Both the position numbers and the translations under genes were made by a program. From Prostheceraeus crozeri (taxonomy: Eukaryota > Platyhelminthes > Polycladida > Euryleptidae), in contig CAJQUW010011269.1 in assembly GCA_907163375.1 (NCBI GenBank), positions 104,105 to 168,104 of the forward strand: a stretch of DNA of 64,000 bases, written 5' to 3'. Below the pieces are notes generated by a model, which had not been told where the DNA came from, searched no databases, and saw only the letters and a list, made by a program, of their open reading frames with translations. Shown here piece after piece: positions 42,349-52,892 of this stretch (its first letter is position 1; the number at the start of each line of letters is the position of its first letter).

Positions 42349-42726
42349 TTCCGTGAACTTTTTATTCTCGGATATAGATGGCGCAGGAACTCGCACCAAG
42401 TATCGGCTTGATGGTTTCATTTCGAAATGTATGAATTCACCATTGTTAATACCCCGTTCGATCTTTGACATACGGAAAGAACAGATTCCATGAGCTCTTG
42501 TTAATCCATCATCCGCGGAAAATACTGCTGTGATTAGAGGGTCATCTTCAGACGCATCAATCTCATTTACGGCAACAATATAGTCAAAAGAGAAACCTTC
42601 TGGACTTTGACAGAGAAGTCTGGCTTTAAAAAATGTAGTAAAAAATTTTGATTTTCCTTGATCACCACCAAAAGGCACAGAACCAGTATCATCCTCACAA
42701 ACTCGAGCTGCACGAGCGTAGCGCTT
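42349..42726 (-). CDS. Sema-domain exon (semaphorin/plexin-like host gene)
   Basis: 126 codons, phase 0 at both ends. The acceptor is TTTCAACAG and the donor GAA|GTAAGT on the minus strand. The translation runs KRYARAARVCEDDTGSV, a gap, FFTTFFKARLLCQSPEGFSF and LITAVFSADDGLTRAHGICS FRMSKIE. The order R-ARVC-DD-G, F-T-F-KARL-C and AVFS-DD...G-CSF-M--I is the conserved core of the Sema beta-propeller shared by semaphorins and plexins, proteins of axon guidance and cell adhesion outside the cell. Semaphorin versus plexin cannot be settled from this piece. It joins the exon at 44,058-44,323 across a 1,331-bp intron. Confidence 0.82.
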
Positions 42727-44057
42727 CTGTTGAAATTAAAATGAACAAAAGTACATGTAACTAAGGTTTTCACCTCAATCTTAAAATCAAGGTTCGAAAA
42801 TCAACGTAAATTATATCAGTTACACATGCTAAATAAATAGCGTAGAACAAACATTGTTTCCTACCTCACCACCGCTTTTTTTGCTCAAGTCATGTACAAA
42901 TTGTACATGCATGCTAAAATTGATTCAATTTATTGAGTGTTCAATACCGATGGACGATTCGTCATAAATAGCATTAACCTCGCATACGATTCTTATTCAA
43001 AATTTCTCTTTAGGATTTTTTCTTTTTCCTTGCGGTAAATTGAAGTATATGTAAAGTCTATTATTTATAGTTCTATTATTGAGTAGGCTAGAATATGTGG
43101 CTGCTCAGCTTGCTTCAGTTTAGAAATATTGCAGTCCCAAGGCAATAAATAGTACTAGATACAATTTGTGGTGAAGTCGATTGCTCAATGGAGTGACAAG
43201 GTTTTAATCATTGGATTGCTAGCATAATTTTCAGTCACGCAAAGTGAATTTAATAGACGCCTTAGCACTATAGTTGCGCACATATTTTACTGCCATCCCT
43301 TGAGCACATAAGGATTCTTTAAGTAACAATAACAACCTTGATTTCGGTGAGTTTCAGTGAAATGTGCATGATTTAAGCATAAAAGATCAAAAGAGCAAAT
43401 ACTATGCTCATTGTATGCAGCCATTCTATCCAGTATGTAAAAGAACATTTTCAGTTCAGCACCTAGTCAGTACATACGTCCTTGATATCACATGGCATCG
43501 ACTGGAGTGAACCTTCAATACCAACTTCGGGATACCAGTGTTCTGCATTAAATGCCTTTGTATCATAATAAAGAAGATATAGAGGTCCTGCGGTCCTCAT
43601 ACTCGACTAATGAACGTAAACATGAACAGCTGTCATGTAGGTGTCAAGTTCACGACGGCTGTTTTTCACATTACTGAAGGGATAGATCACTTGCTAGTGA
43701 GGACTTTTCGTATTATTGCAAGCCGCTGATCCACTAATGCATCAGATTTCGACAGTCACCTTTCTCTTAGACTAGAAAAGTTGTTGCATCATTTCAAATG
43801 CGTTATCTGCACGAGTACAATCAGGGTTGGCGAAAGTTTCGTAACTTGTCAACTTGTCACCTTTTCTGATATCGAGGGCGACTCCTTTGTGGATGAAATG
43901 CCAAGTATATGACGCGTGTGAGAGAAGGTGCATGATATGCGACAGAGAAACATTCTACAATTTTGCGTTGACTCTCAAAAGTTTCTATTTTTTTTTGTTA
44001 TATCATCATAGATTTCTATTATCACGATGTATGAACACAAACTACGAGATAGCTTAC
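42727..44057 (-). other. Intron of the Sema-domain gene
   Basis: Bounded by donor AAG|GTAAGC (at 44,057) and acceptor TTTCAACAG|AAG (at 42,727). Phase 0. No internal feature recognised. Confidence 0.75.
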
Positions 44058-44323
44058 CTTTTTGGTTTTGAGTGTCCTCCTTCCTTCTGCAGTTAAGATA
44101 GAAGCACTGTTGTAATCTGCCTCATATGCCTCTTCATTGAATATGACATAAACTTTGTCTTTGAACCGAAATATACTGTGAAAAGTCACAATGTCTGCCT
44201 TTCCGTAAAGAAATGGTCTGTCAAACATGAATCGATAAGGTGTTATTTTCTCAGTTACATTAAATGCAACAAACGATGGTCTACTCCCTACATGAGTTGA
44301 AACAAATACCTTCTTCTTTGCTT
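44058..44323 (-). CDS. Upstream Sema-domain exon
   Basis: 266 bases. The acceptor TCTACTTTCAG ends at 44,324 and the donor AAAAAG|GTAAGC starts at 44,057. Two bases complete a split codon, then 88 codons read AKKKVFVSTHVGSRPSFVAF, further YRFMFDRPFLYGKADIVTFH, and IFRFKDKVYVIFNEEAYEAD. A run of Sema-type beta strands with the VYVIFNEE strand leads into the next exon's R-ARVC motif, as in the family. Further exons should lie outside the window or beyond the transposon cluster upstream; none was found within it. Confidence 0.75.
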
Positions 44324-44664
44324 CTGAAAGTAGAAAAAAACTTTCGCTTTCATCACTGTTCGTGATAGGGTGCTTCGATTAACTACCTAAACGTCAATAC
44401 ACGAAAAAAGCCGAATTTCAAAAATTTATTATGCAATTCGTTTAGAAATATTTTAAGTAGGATGCACACTGAATCAGCTCTTTGCTAGATTCCCATAACT
44501 TGTCTCCAGAAAATGTTCCAAAAATGGTGCATTAATGGTTCCCAGGTGACAAAATTATGGATTTAATCTTGTAAGTGTTGATCTTTCATTGCAGCACTTT
44601 GTAGCATTAATTATACTTGATGCAATCACATGCCATAATGCGACTCAGTGCAATTCTACATGTA
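44324..44664. other. Non-coding, presumed intron
   Basis: Upstream of the Sema exon on its strand; nothing else recognised. Confidence 0.4.
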
Positions 44665-46088
44665 CAGTGGCGGAATTAAGTCTGAATCCACCTGTTGATT
44701 TTAAGGTATTTCTATGGTATTAGCTTGCAATGCTATGTTATCAACTTTGTGACGCCAATAGCTCAATTGAATTCAAACTGTTGATAAACACAGATATCAA
44801 AGTTGCCATTGCATGCGTCTGCAGTTAGATTGACAACATTCTAGTCATTTGAATTTTTAAACTGGTAGATTTGCTGACACAATTGTAATAGATTCATTTT
44901 CATCAACATGAGTGCCGAATTAACGACGGAGCAACGCGCTGTGATAGTTAATCGTATTGAATCAGGACAGTCACAGCGCCAAGTGGCTGAAACTCTTGGT
45001 GTCAGTCGCGGTGCATCCAGAAGGCGATATCAATATTCCAAGCGACTGGGGAGTACAAATCTCGTCCCCGCAGTGGTAGGCCACGGGCAACTAGCGAACG
45101 TGAAGATCGACTGGTGGTTCGCATGAGCTCAAACAATCGACGGTTAACTGCTCCTGACATTCGAAAGTCCTTATCGCAGGATTACGGCGTTGACATCACT
45201 TCGCGAACAGTGCAAAATCGACTCATGGAAGTGGGACTCTATGGGTGAGTCGCTCGCCAGAAGCCACTCATCTCCGAGAAAAACAGGGTTGCTCGACTGA
45301 CCTGGGCCAGAGAGCACCTTAACTGGAGTGATCAGCAGTGGGAGGTTGTACTCTGTTCCGACGAGTCTAAGTTCAATCTCTTCGGCAGTGATGGTCAAGT
45401 ACTGGTGCGTCGTCGCGCTGGCGAGGAGATGAACCATGCCTGTGTCGTGCCAACAGTGAAGCATGGTGGGGGAAACATCATGGTGTGGGCCAGCATGTCG
45501 GCGCTCGGACCAGGTCCTATTCGGCTGGTAGACGGAGTGATGGACCAGTATCAATATCGATCTATTCTGGAGGAGACCATGCTGCCTGCGGCGGAGACCA
45601 TGTTCTCCAACCGTCGATGGATGTTTCAGCACGACAACGATCCAAAGCACACCGCTAAATCCGTTGGACCACCAGGAATTCGTGACGATGTGTTGGCCGG
45701 CTCAGTCAACTGATCTGAATCCAGTAGAGCACCTTTGGAAAGAGGTTGACGGTTAGGTGAAGGCTTCACGTCCCTCTAATAAGGACGAACTGTACCAGAC
45801 CGTAAGTGAAGCTTGGCGCAGTATTATGCGAAGTCACTGCGAGGCTTTGGTCCAGTCCATGGGTCGCCGTTGCCAAGCGGTCATCGATGCAAAAGGAGGA
45901 CCTACGAAATATTAACAGACTAATATAGCTATTTTGATGTTATTATCATTACACAAATCAATAATTATCATTACTTCGTTTTCATTTCATCTAACGGTAA
46001 CATTACGTACGGTATCTCGGCTTAGCGTAGCGAAAAAGTGAAATAATGAAAAAAATCTTAGCTGGATTCAGACTTTTTTCCGCCACTG
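44665..46088 (+). mobile_element. Tc1-type DNA transposon, decayed
   Basis: Inverted ends CAGTGGCGGAATTAAGTCTG and, reversed, CAGTGGCGGAAAAAAGTCTG, continuing AATCCA, flanked by TA on both sides (44,663 and 46,089). Length 1,424 bp. Confidence 0.92.
44908..45915 (+). pseudogene. Tc1-type transposase, frameshifted
   Basis: The N-terminus has the helix-turn-helix SGQSQRQVAETLGVSRGASR, then a frame change near 45,050, a stop near 45,248 (after MEVGLYG), the first Asp in VVLCSDESKFNLF, and KHGGGNIMVWASMSALG. The second Asp is in MFQHDNDPKHTAKS. A further frame change near 45,665 precedes STDLNPVEHLWKE (third acidic residue, near 45,712-45,740). A stop follows at about 45,753, and the trail ends near GGPTKY at 45,915. 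It is the usual transposase length in broken form. Confidence 0.88.
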
Positions 46089-46299
46089 TATATTTATTTC
46101 TTTTCATGAAAAAATATATTTCAATGCAAATAACAAGGAAAGCTTCATTGCGATTTTCACTAGAATCGAAAAGTAGTGGGATGATGCATGGATGATACAA
46201 GATGTCCTACTTGGAATATGGAAAACCGCATGTTCGAGGCCTATTGACGCTTTCAGACAACATCTTGAAAATCATTTTTGTCTTTTTTTTGCTCCTGGC

Positions 46300-46500
46300 T
46301 TCAATCTCCTAAGGTCTAAATGGGTGCAATTGAATTGTCTGCGCTCTGGATATGGAATATTTCGTGCCTTCATGTTTCTGATCGGTCTTACACAATCCAA
46401 TACCTACATATGTGGTCACGATCAAACGGCAGCCCACACCCTAAAATGCGAGTGGTTCGGACTGTGAGGTAATGTAGTCACAGTAGACGAGACATTCCGT
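46300..46500 (+). pseudogene. Non-LTR retroelement C-terminal fragment
   Basis: The plus-strand frame contains WVQLNCLRSGYGIFRAFMF followed by SNTYICGHDQTAAHTLKCEW. This is the conserved L-RLR-G-G ... C-CG...Q-A-H-L--C block near the end of many non-LTR ORF2 proteins. No other part of the element is nearby. Confidence 0.55.
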
Positions 46501-46563
46501 TCTTGGTTGCTGAATGCTGACATTCATTTTTAACCCATTGACTCATCCCGTATTTGTTCATAC

Positions 46564-46566
<3 letters not shown>

Positions 46567-46624
<58 letters not shown>
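46567..46624. repeat. (TA)n microsatellite
   Basis: Alternating TA directly abutting the mariner-like element. Confidence 0.95.
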
Positions 46625-46627
<3 letters not shown>

Positions 46628-48029
46628 TCATTGACATAATTAATGAAACAAACTATCATTGGCTTGAATTGAAGTTTGTTTCATTTTTTTCTCAGGTATG
46701 ATGCAATATCTCGCTTTCTATGTATTACCATTCAACACATTAGAGAATGGAGAAAGATCTATGGTGGTCAAATTTCAAATTTTGATATCGATGCAACTGT
46801 CACAATTGCTTTTACAAATTGAACATAAACGTGAACAGAAATCCAGCTTTTATAAAATAAAATGGCACACGATCAGTTTACCAGAGTTATGGCTATTGGA
46901 ATGATTCGTTGTGGTAGAAGTTGTGCGAGTGTTGCCGAAGAGCTGCAATTATCGAGAGTCGCTGTTTGGAGGTGGTGGTGTCGATGGAAAGCAGAAGGAG
47001 ATGTTAAAAAGAAGAAGGGATCTGGTCGACCAAGAAAGTCTGCAGGAAGGACAGACGCACGTCTAGTTTTAGCTGCAAAGAGGAATAGATTTGTGTCAGT
47101 CCCAAAGCTAGTCGTACACTGGAAGAGTGCCTCAAATATAGACTGTAGCGTTCGAACGGCTTACCGAAGATTGCGAGAAGTTGGAATTCAATCACGACGA
47201 CCAGTTGTCCTAATTCCATTGAGTTTTGAGCACCGCAGAAGACGAGTTGCCTGGTGTGATGCCCATCGCTCATGGAATGACCATCACTGGCAGAAAGTCT
47301 TATGGACCGATGAATCGAGATTCACTCTGGATTTCAATGACGGTCGTGTCAGAGTGCATCGTCTTCCAGGTGAACGCTTTGCCCCATGCTGCACTAAAGA
47401 ACACGACAGATATGGTGGTGGAAGTGTTATGCTGTGGGGTGGCATTTGGCATGGCGGACGAATGACAGCAGTCATCATCAAAGGCACGTTGACTGAGGAG
47501 AAGTATCTCAATGAAATTGTGTTTCCTGTTGTAGCCCCAGTGGTCAGGGTGGAGGATCTCGTCTTCCAAGACGACAACACAAGACCAAATCGCTCGTCGG
47601 CTGTCATTGCCACTGTTAGAAGATTGAACATTCAAAACCTTGACTGGCCTGCACGCTCACCTGACTTGTCACCCATTGAACAAGTCTGGGACGAGCTTGG
47701 GCGGCGAGTGAGAGACCGCTATTCACTTCCACCAGTGTCCCTGAAGATTCTCTCTGAAAGACTGACAGAGCAGTGGCTTCTCCTTGAAACATCCTTCATT
47801 CAGAAACTTTGTGAATCCATGCCATCTCGGATTGCTGAATGTATTGGAGCTAGAGGGGGGCACACGCGCTATTAAAGTTGAATCTGCTAGATGCGCTGTT
47901 TTTCTGTGCTAGCGACTTGGTGGAGATTGTGACTAAATTATCAAGGTATCATACATACATGTATATATACCAGTCAAAAAGAAAGAAGTTAAAGAAGTAA
48001 ATGTTTCAAAAAAATTTTGTCAATGAGTA
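46625..48029 (+). mobile_element. Tc1/mariner-superfamily transposon with open transposase
   Basis: The inverted ends are TACTCATTGACATAATTAAT (left) and, reversed, TACTCATTGACAAAATTTTT (right), each continuing to GAAACA. TA flanks both sides inside a (TA)n tract, so the exact border may shift by two bases. Length about 1.4 kb. Confidence 0.88.
46862..47875 (+). CDS. Tc1/mariner-superfamily transposase, apparently intact
   Basis: 337 residues from ATG to stop with no break. The N-terminal helix-turn-helix GMIRCGRSCASVAEELQLSR is followed by RVAVWRWWCRW, and a GSGRPRKS hook links to a second helix-turn-helix. The DDE domain has KVLWTDESRFTLDF (first Asp), GGGSVMLWGGIWHGG, VFQDDNTRPNRS (second Asp) and SPDLSPIEQVWDELG (third acidic residue, 34 residues on). 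The usual His in the D-N-x-R-P-H block is Asn here. The end is RIAECIGARGGHTRY. It would excise the element and insert it at TA. The open frame suggests recent arrival. Confidence 0.92.
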   Translation: MAHDQFTRVMAIGMIRCGRSCASVAEELQLSRVAVWRWWCRWKAEGDVKKKKGSGRPRKSAGRTDARLVLAAKRNRFVSVPKLVVHWKSASNIDCSVRTAYRRLREVGIQSRRPVVLIPLSFEHRRRRVAWCDAHRSWNDHHWQKVLWTDESRFTLDFNDGRVRVHRLPGERFAPCCTKEHDRYGGGSVMLWGGIWHGGRMTAVIIKGTLTEEKYLNEIVFPVVAPVVRVEDLVFQDDNTRPNRSSAVIATVRRLNIQNLDWPARSPDLSPIEQVWDELGRRVRDRYSLPPVSLKILSERLTEQWLLLETSFIQKLCESMPSRIAECIGARGGHTRY

Positions 48030-48225
48030 TATATACATATATATAATAAATCAAAAGAATTACGCAACTTCGAGTATACTAAAAGTTTCATGTTAATACA
48101 ATCTTCAAAGCGTAGAAAAGGATAAGTTATTCAAAAGATGGTAGAGGATACGAATTACAAAAAATGACCGTGATATTTGATGACGGTATAGTTATGATGT
48201 AATGTTTAATGTGTATGTTGAGATA

Positions 48226-50102
48226 TCATTTCACACTTGATGACAGGAATTTACGTCTATGTCTACATGTTGATATCAATTCACTTTTTTTGTTCAGCAG
48301 GTCTTTTTCTTTATAGGTAAGGATGTAGTATTTCTCTAAGAGACATAGATTACATTGTCTTGTTCCACATTTGTATGGTGTCGTTTGGTCCAGTATTTCC
48401 CATTTCACTTCGTATTTTTTGTTGTTGTTATTTAGCGACCATATTAGTTTGGATAATGCTGTTTCGTTCTCATAATTCAAGTTGGTAAAAGACGTCTTGT
48501 GATTTCTGTATCGTGTTTTAAAGTCATTTTCTGTTTGCCCAATATATACCATTTTTTCATTGTCATCTGTAGTTACTGTTGCTTTATAAACTACGCACCT
48601 TGTTAGGCATTTGTTTTGTAGTGGACACTGTTGTTTGTTTCTACAATTGCATTGACTTTGGATGGGTTCATTGTTTCGTTCATCTTTGTTTTTGATTAAT
48701 ACCTTTGAGTTATGTTGTTTGATAATATTTTTCATGTTTGGCATACAACTACAACTGAGTTTTACATTGTTCTTGTTGAATATAGTTTTGTACTTATGAT
48801 TGGCTGGGAAGTGTTTGTTTATTAATGATAGAAATTTATGTCCAATATTCGTTTTCACGTTCTGACTAAAGGGTGGGTTGAACCAAATTATATTTCTCTT
48901 TCTTCTACTTCTGCTTTTTGATGGCTTGAATTCTAGGTTGTAATTATGTCCACTTTTATTTAATGCATTTTGGTAATGTTGTTTCACTTTGTTGAATTCG
49001 TTCTTGTCAGATGATAATGAGGACAGTCTTTTTTCTATCATGAGAGGCACTTGTTTGATGATACTCGGTGGATGGTTTGATTTTGTGTTTATGTATTGGG
49101 TTACATCGCTCGGCTTGATGTACGGCCTGTATTTTTCGGTTGGTAAATCGAGATGAACATCAAGGAAGTCGGTTGTTTTTATGTTAGTTTCGACAGTGAT
49201 CTTTAACTTGTGGTCTTGAAATATTTTGATAATATCCTTCCTTGCTTTGTCAGAGTCAGGTCCTGAAGCATCGTTTAGGACTGCAAGGCCATCATCCCGG
49301 AATAATCCAATGTTGTTTCGACCAAAACGTCTTTCTAATTTGCTCACGAGAAAAAGTCCGACTAAATCACAGGTCTCTGCACCATCAAAACTTCCCATTG
49401 TGACGTCGAATAAAACATTATCACATTTTTTCTGCCACGTATTAGTTTCGTCAAACAGGAGTGACTTTTTCGCATGTAATACACAATTTATTTCTTCTTC
49501 TGTGAAATTGGTAAATTCTTGAGCGAAATTGATACTTTCTAATAGTAATTCTTCTGTTATTGACGGATAAAATTCAACAATGTCAAATTTCATGAATTTC
49601 TCCGTTTGTTTCAATGTTATGTTGTTGAACCAATCAATAACTGATGAGGTTTGTTTCCATTGTATCAGGTTAGTCTTTTCTTTTATGATTGTGTTGTGTT
49701 TTCAAGTATTTTTTTGCTTATTTTTCCAATTTCCGATTTGGCTGGGTTGATGAGACGGCATTTTAACGAATTAGGAAAGCCTTCTTTATGGTCTTTGAAT
49801 GTGATGAATGCTTGCGTTGGGCTGTAACATTCGACTCGTCCTGCTAGTTTGTAAGAATTTGCAATCATCTTTGTTTCTTTGTTAATTTTGTTTACTGTGT
49901 TGCTGTTAGATTTCTTGTATGTTGCTGTTATATTATCATGCAAAGTCTTTTTGTATGATTCGCTTGGTATTTCATACAAGTTATTTGTTTTGTCAGCAAA
50001 TACTATGACGTTGCTGGAATTTTGAATAGTTTTTCGGTCATTATTGAGCTGTCTCAGAAAGTCATTGTTACACTCTTGGAATTCAAGTATTGAATTCCAA
50101 GT

Positions 50103-50108
<6 letters not shown>
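48226..50108 (-). pseudogene. Penelope-like element: reverse transcriptase and GIY-YIG endonuclease
   Basis: The N-terminal frame (50,108-49,683) ends with YSPTQAFITFKDHKEGFPNS and CRLINPAKSEIG, the RT finger region. After a frame change near 49,685 the second frame (49,614-48,226, 462 residues) gives MKFDIVEFYPSI (motif A), MGSFDGAETCDLVGLFL (motif B), IGLFRDDGLAV (motif C with R-D-D) and TTDFLDVHLDL. A Cys-rich linker follows (CNCRNKQQCPLQNKCLTRC), then the GIY-YIG domain (MVYIGQTENDFKTRYRNHKT ... EVKWEIL ... CNLCLLEKYYIL). The C-terminal GIY-YIG marks a canonical Penelope-like retroelement. The 5' side ends in a (TA)n tract and a palindrome of terminal-repeat type. Confidence 0.92.

Positions 50109-50182
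<74 letters not shown>
50109..50182. repeat. (TA)n microsatellite
   Basis: Alternating TA over about 70 bases between the Penelope-like element and the palindrome. Confidence 0.95.
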
Positions 50183-50233
50183 GATATATATATATTCATA
50201 AGTAATCGCCATGAGACTTAACAATAAAGATTA

Positions 50234-50411
50234 ATTAAAAAAATCAACGTAGTCTCAAGATAAAATTGTTTATTCACGAATTTTCGTCTACGACTTCATC
50301 AGGTGAACGAAGTAAATGTGATTCACATTTACTTCGTTCACCTGATGAAGTCGTAGACGAAAATTCGTGAATAAACAATTTTATCTTGAGACTACGTTGA
50401 TTTTTTTAATT
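50234..50411. repeat. 178-bp near-perfect palindrome of Penelope terminal repeats
   Basis: The arms of about 88 bp are reverse complements apart from one single-base indel and a one-base centre at 50,322. Each arm contains CCTGATGAAGTCGTAGACGA and AATTCGTGAATAAAC, the CTGATGA...GACGAAA layout of Penelope terminal repeats. The unit is thus present head to head. A second (TA)n tract follows at 50,420-50,460. Confidence 0.92.
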
Positions 50412-50416
50412 TATAT

Positions 50417-50419
<3 letters not shown>

Positions 50420-50460
<41 letters not shown>
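50420..50460. repeat. (TA)n microsatellite
   Basis: Alternating AT tract. Confidence 0.95.
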
Positions 50461-50462
<2 letters not shown>

Positions 50463-50470
50463 TTGTTCCC

Positions 50471-50517
50471 AGCCGTACTGACGAGCCTCTGTGGGCGAAA
50501 CACAGCGTCTACGGCTG
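50471..50517 (+). ncRNA. Hammerhead ribozyme motif
   Basis: Stem I AGCCGUA pairs with UACGGCU (7 bp). The core is CUGACGA, a stem II GCC/GGC hairpin, GAAA, a very short stem III, and cleavage triplet GUC at 50,507-50,509. All conserved core positions of a type I hammerhead are present. Stem III has only two sure pairs (A-U, C-G) plus an A-C mismatch, a weakness shared with the minimal hammerheads of animal retroelements, which often act as dimers. About 100 bases of the same repeat family follow (to about 50,580). Confidence 0.7.
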
Positions 50518-50589
50518 CTAAGGAATTTTGTGCTAAAAGTGTTCGAGTCTGAGCATATCTTTCTGTTCTTTTTCTGTATTGAATTAATT

Positions 50590-51650
50590 TGAATTCATTT
50601 CGATGCACAGACAAAAGGATAGGAAGCTCTGCCATTCATTCGTTGATCTCGAAAAGGTTTTCAACGTAGTCAGTCCACAGGAAAGTCATCGAATGGGCAC
50701 TGCGCAGACAAGGAGTTCTTGGGCGACTGGTTGAAATGACAATCTGCATGTATCAAAAAGAATTTGAAAATTGCGCCGAAATGGCATGACGATTTGCCTA
50801 TTTCGAAAATTGGCCTAATCATGACGACGTTCGATCTATCGGAGGAGCTGGACATAGGCTTGGCGTACATCAAGGGTCAGCGCTTAGCCATACTGCCTCA
50901 TACTGTTCATTGCAGTGATGGAGGAAGCGTCGAGAGAGCATGGGATCTGGTGCGTGGGGCTGCTGAAGGCACTATGCAGATGACCTCGTATTAACAGCAA
51001 CCTCCAAGTAAGAACCATGAATAATATGTTTTCAAAGTGGAAGGATGGTTTAGAGCGTGTACTTTGAAGATTAACGGGACAAAATATAAGATCGTAGTAG
51101 TTAAGCTGTTCTATCGATCTCGTAGTTGCAGGAGATTTTAATGGTGTGGGTAGGTGCTCGGATGATTCATTGGGATTCATGGGTCTCGGAACCAGGATGG
51201 TGTGAGGTTGTTAGATGTGTGTTGCCACAAACCTTGCTATAGTGAATGCCTTCTTCAAAAAGCGTGATAGTAGACTGATCACCTTTACGTCTGGAGGATC
51301 TCATTCCCAAATTGATTTCTTCTTGACTCGTCGCAGTGACTTGAAGCACTACGGTAAGTGGCCGTATAAGAAGTAGCGTACTGTTTTATGCTTCGGAAAC
51401 ATGGCCCATCAAAGCAGAAGATCTCGCACGTCTCACCAAGAGCGAGAACTCCATGACACGATGCATGTGTGCCGTCAAGCTTTATGAGCGACGCTCGATG
51501 TGCGACCTTCGGAGGATGCTTGGCTTGAACAATTTGGATGCAAAGTTGCGGCAAAATCGCTGAAGTCGAACGGTCACCTCCGAAGAGTGTCCAACTGCAA
51601 GTGGCTGAGGAGAGTAATCGATCTTGAGATACCGGGTCCGAACATCAAAG
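50590..51650 (+). pseudogene. Shuffled non-LTR retroelement fragments
   Basis: Pieces in plus-strand frames include FVDLEKVFNVVSP (RT motif A, about 50,640-50,690). Endonuclease parts read VVAGDFNGVGRCSDDS (about 51,120-51,165) and KRDSRLITFTSGGSHSQIDF (about 51,260-51,325). An RT tail carries ETWPIKAEDLARLTKSE and MCAVKLYERRSMCDLRRMLG (about 51,395-51,530). The endonuclease lies between RT pieces, so the order is rearranged rather than simply decayed. The tail runs directly into the hAT-type insertion at 51,651. Confidence 0.7.
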
Positions 51651-52885
51651 CAGTGGTCGGGCCCGAGATTTTTCCATTTTTTTCGCAGTTCTACACAATT
51701 TTCGCGGGTCTACTAATACCAGCAAATTATAGCATCATATTTCATGATTATGAAGAGTAAAACACCGCTCTCATCAAAACATGACCAATGCACAACATCT
51801 GTCGGGAGAAACTGATTTTTCAAAATGTCTTGTACGATCTCCGGAATTTAAGTGCTTTCTTGTAATAAGCCAGATTTTTCGAAAGTAACTACGCACTGTA
51901 GTTGATGAATCACCAAAGATTTGTCGCAAATATCTGATTACATTGACTCACTACTACTGCCACATATTATTTTTTCGGAGCCATTTTGTTAATACTAACC
52001 TACCTGAATTATGAAACTAGCATTTTGTTACCGAATCCATCTTGTCAACTAGTACATACATGTGCATGTAGCAAATATAGCCAAAAGTCACTAACCTTGC
52101 AACTAAACCACCAACAAAAGTTCTTGTTATTACATGTCGTTTAAGACATGATCCGCTCCAGTTGATAACAGGCGCTGACAGGAAGGTCACAACAAAAGGA
52201 AATAAACCAATCAGCAATTGACAGAAAGTAGAAGTCCTCATTAAAAGAAGACAAGTAATAATTACGGATCGAAAGAGAAAAAACGGATGATGTAGAAATT
52301 TAGCAGTGTGGAAATATTAACTTGCGAAGATGCAGCAATTCTGTACATGAAGACCTTGAGCATAATGTCTCTGAGTATGATATTCTCTTTCCATTGACTC
52401 TCTCCTGCTCCTGACGCTGCTGGCTTGCTTGGTCCATTAATATTGCACTGATATTTCCCATCAATTCTCTGCGTCTCGGAATGCATCGAGCTTGAGGGTG
52501 TAGGTCCACCCCATATTTCCCGGCACGTGGAGGAACTGAAGTCAATCAGTGGCGACTGCACAAGCGTCAGATTTTGACATCTGTTTGCAGGAAATTTCAG
52601 GAATAATTGGTAGCCGAATTAATCTTATGATCCCATTATTTCTGCAACAGACGAAGGTCTTAGACCGAAAACTTGTGTGCCAATGAATCCATCCTGATTG
52701 GTTTGCCTTTTCCATCCTGTCGACCAGTATTTATTCTGCTAGACAACATAGGTCCATTTAAATGTAAGAATTACAAGGTTTCAATTTTTCGCAGGACCAG
52801 GTCAATTTTTTTGCAGCGAGTTCATTTTTTATCATTTTCGCAGATTTTCGCAGTGCGAACATTTTTGCAGCTGGCCCGACCACTG
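51651..52885. mobile_element. hAT-type non-autonomous element, 1,235 bp
   Basis: The ends are CAGTGGTCGGGCC and GGCCCGACCACTG, with the 8-bp duplication CATCAAAG on both sides (51,643-51,650 and 52,886-52,893). Several TTTTCGCAG/CTGCGAAAA units lie within about 140 bases of each end, as expected of hAT subterminal transposase-binding repeats. No transposase is encoded. The interior has unrelated sequence, including an exon-like stretch near 52,097-52,175 (minus). Confidence 0.9.
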
Positions 52886-52892
52886 CATCAAA

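Noticed and set aside
50411-50635. Open frame ending in a Tyr/Ile run
   Set aside because: Driven by the (TA)n microsatellite and antisense to the hammerhead repeat.
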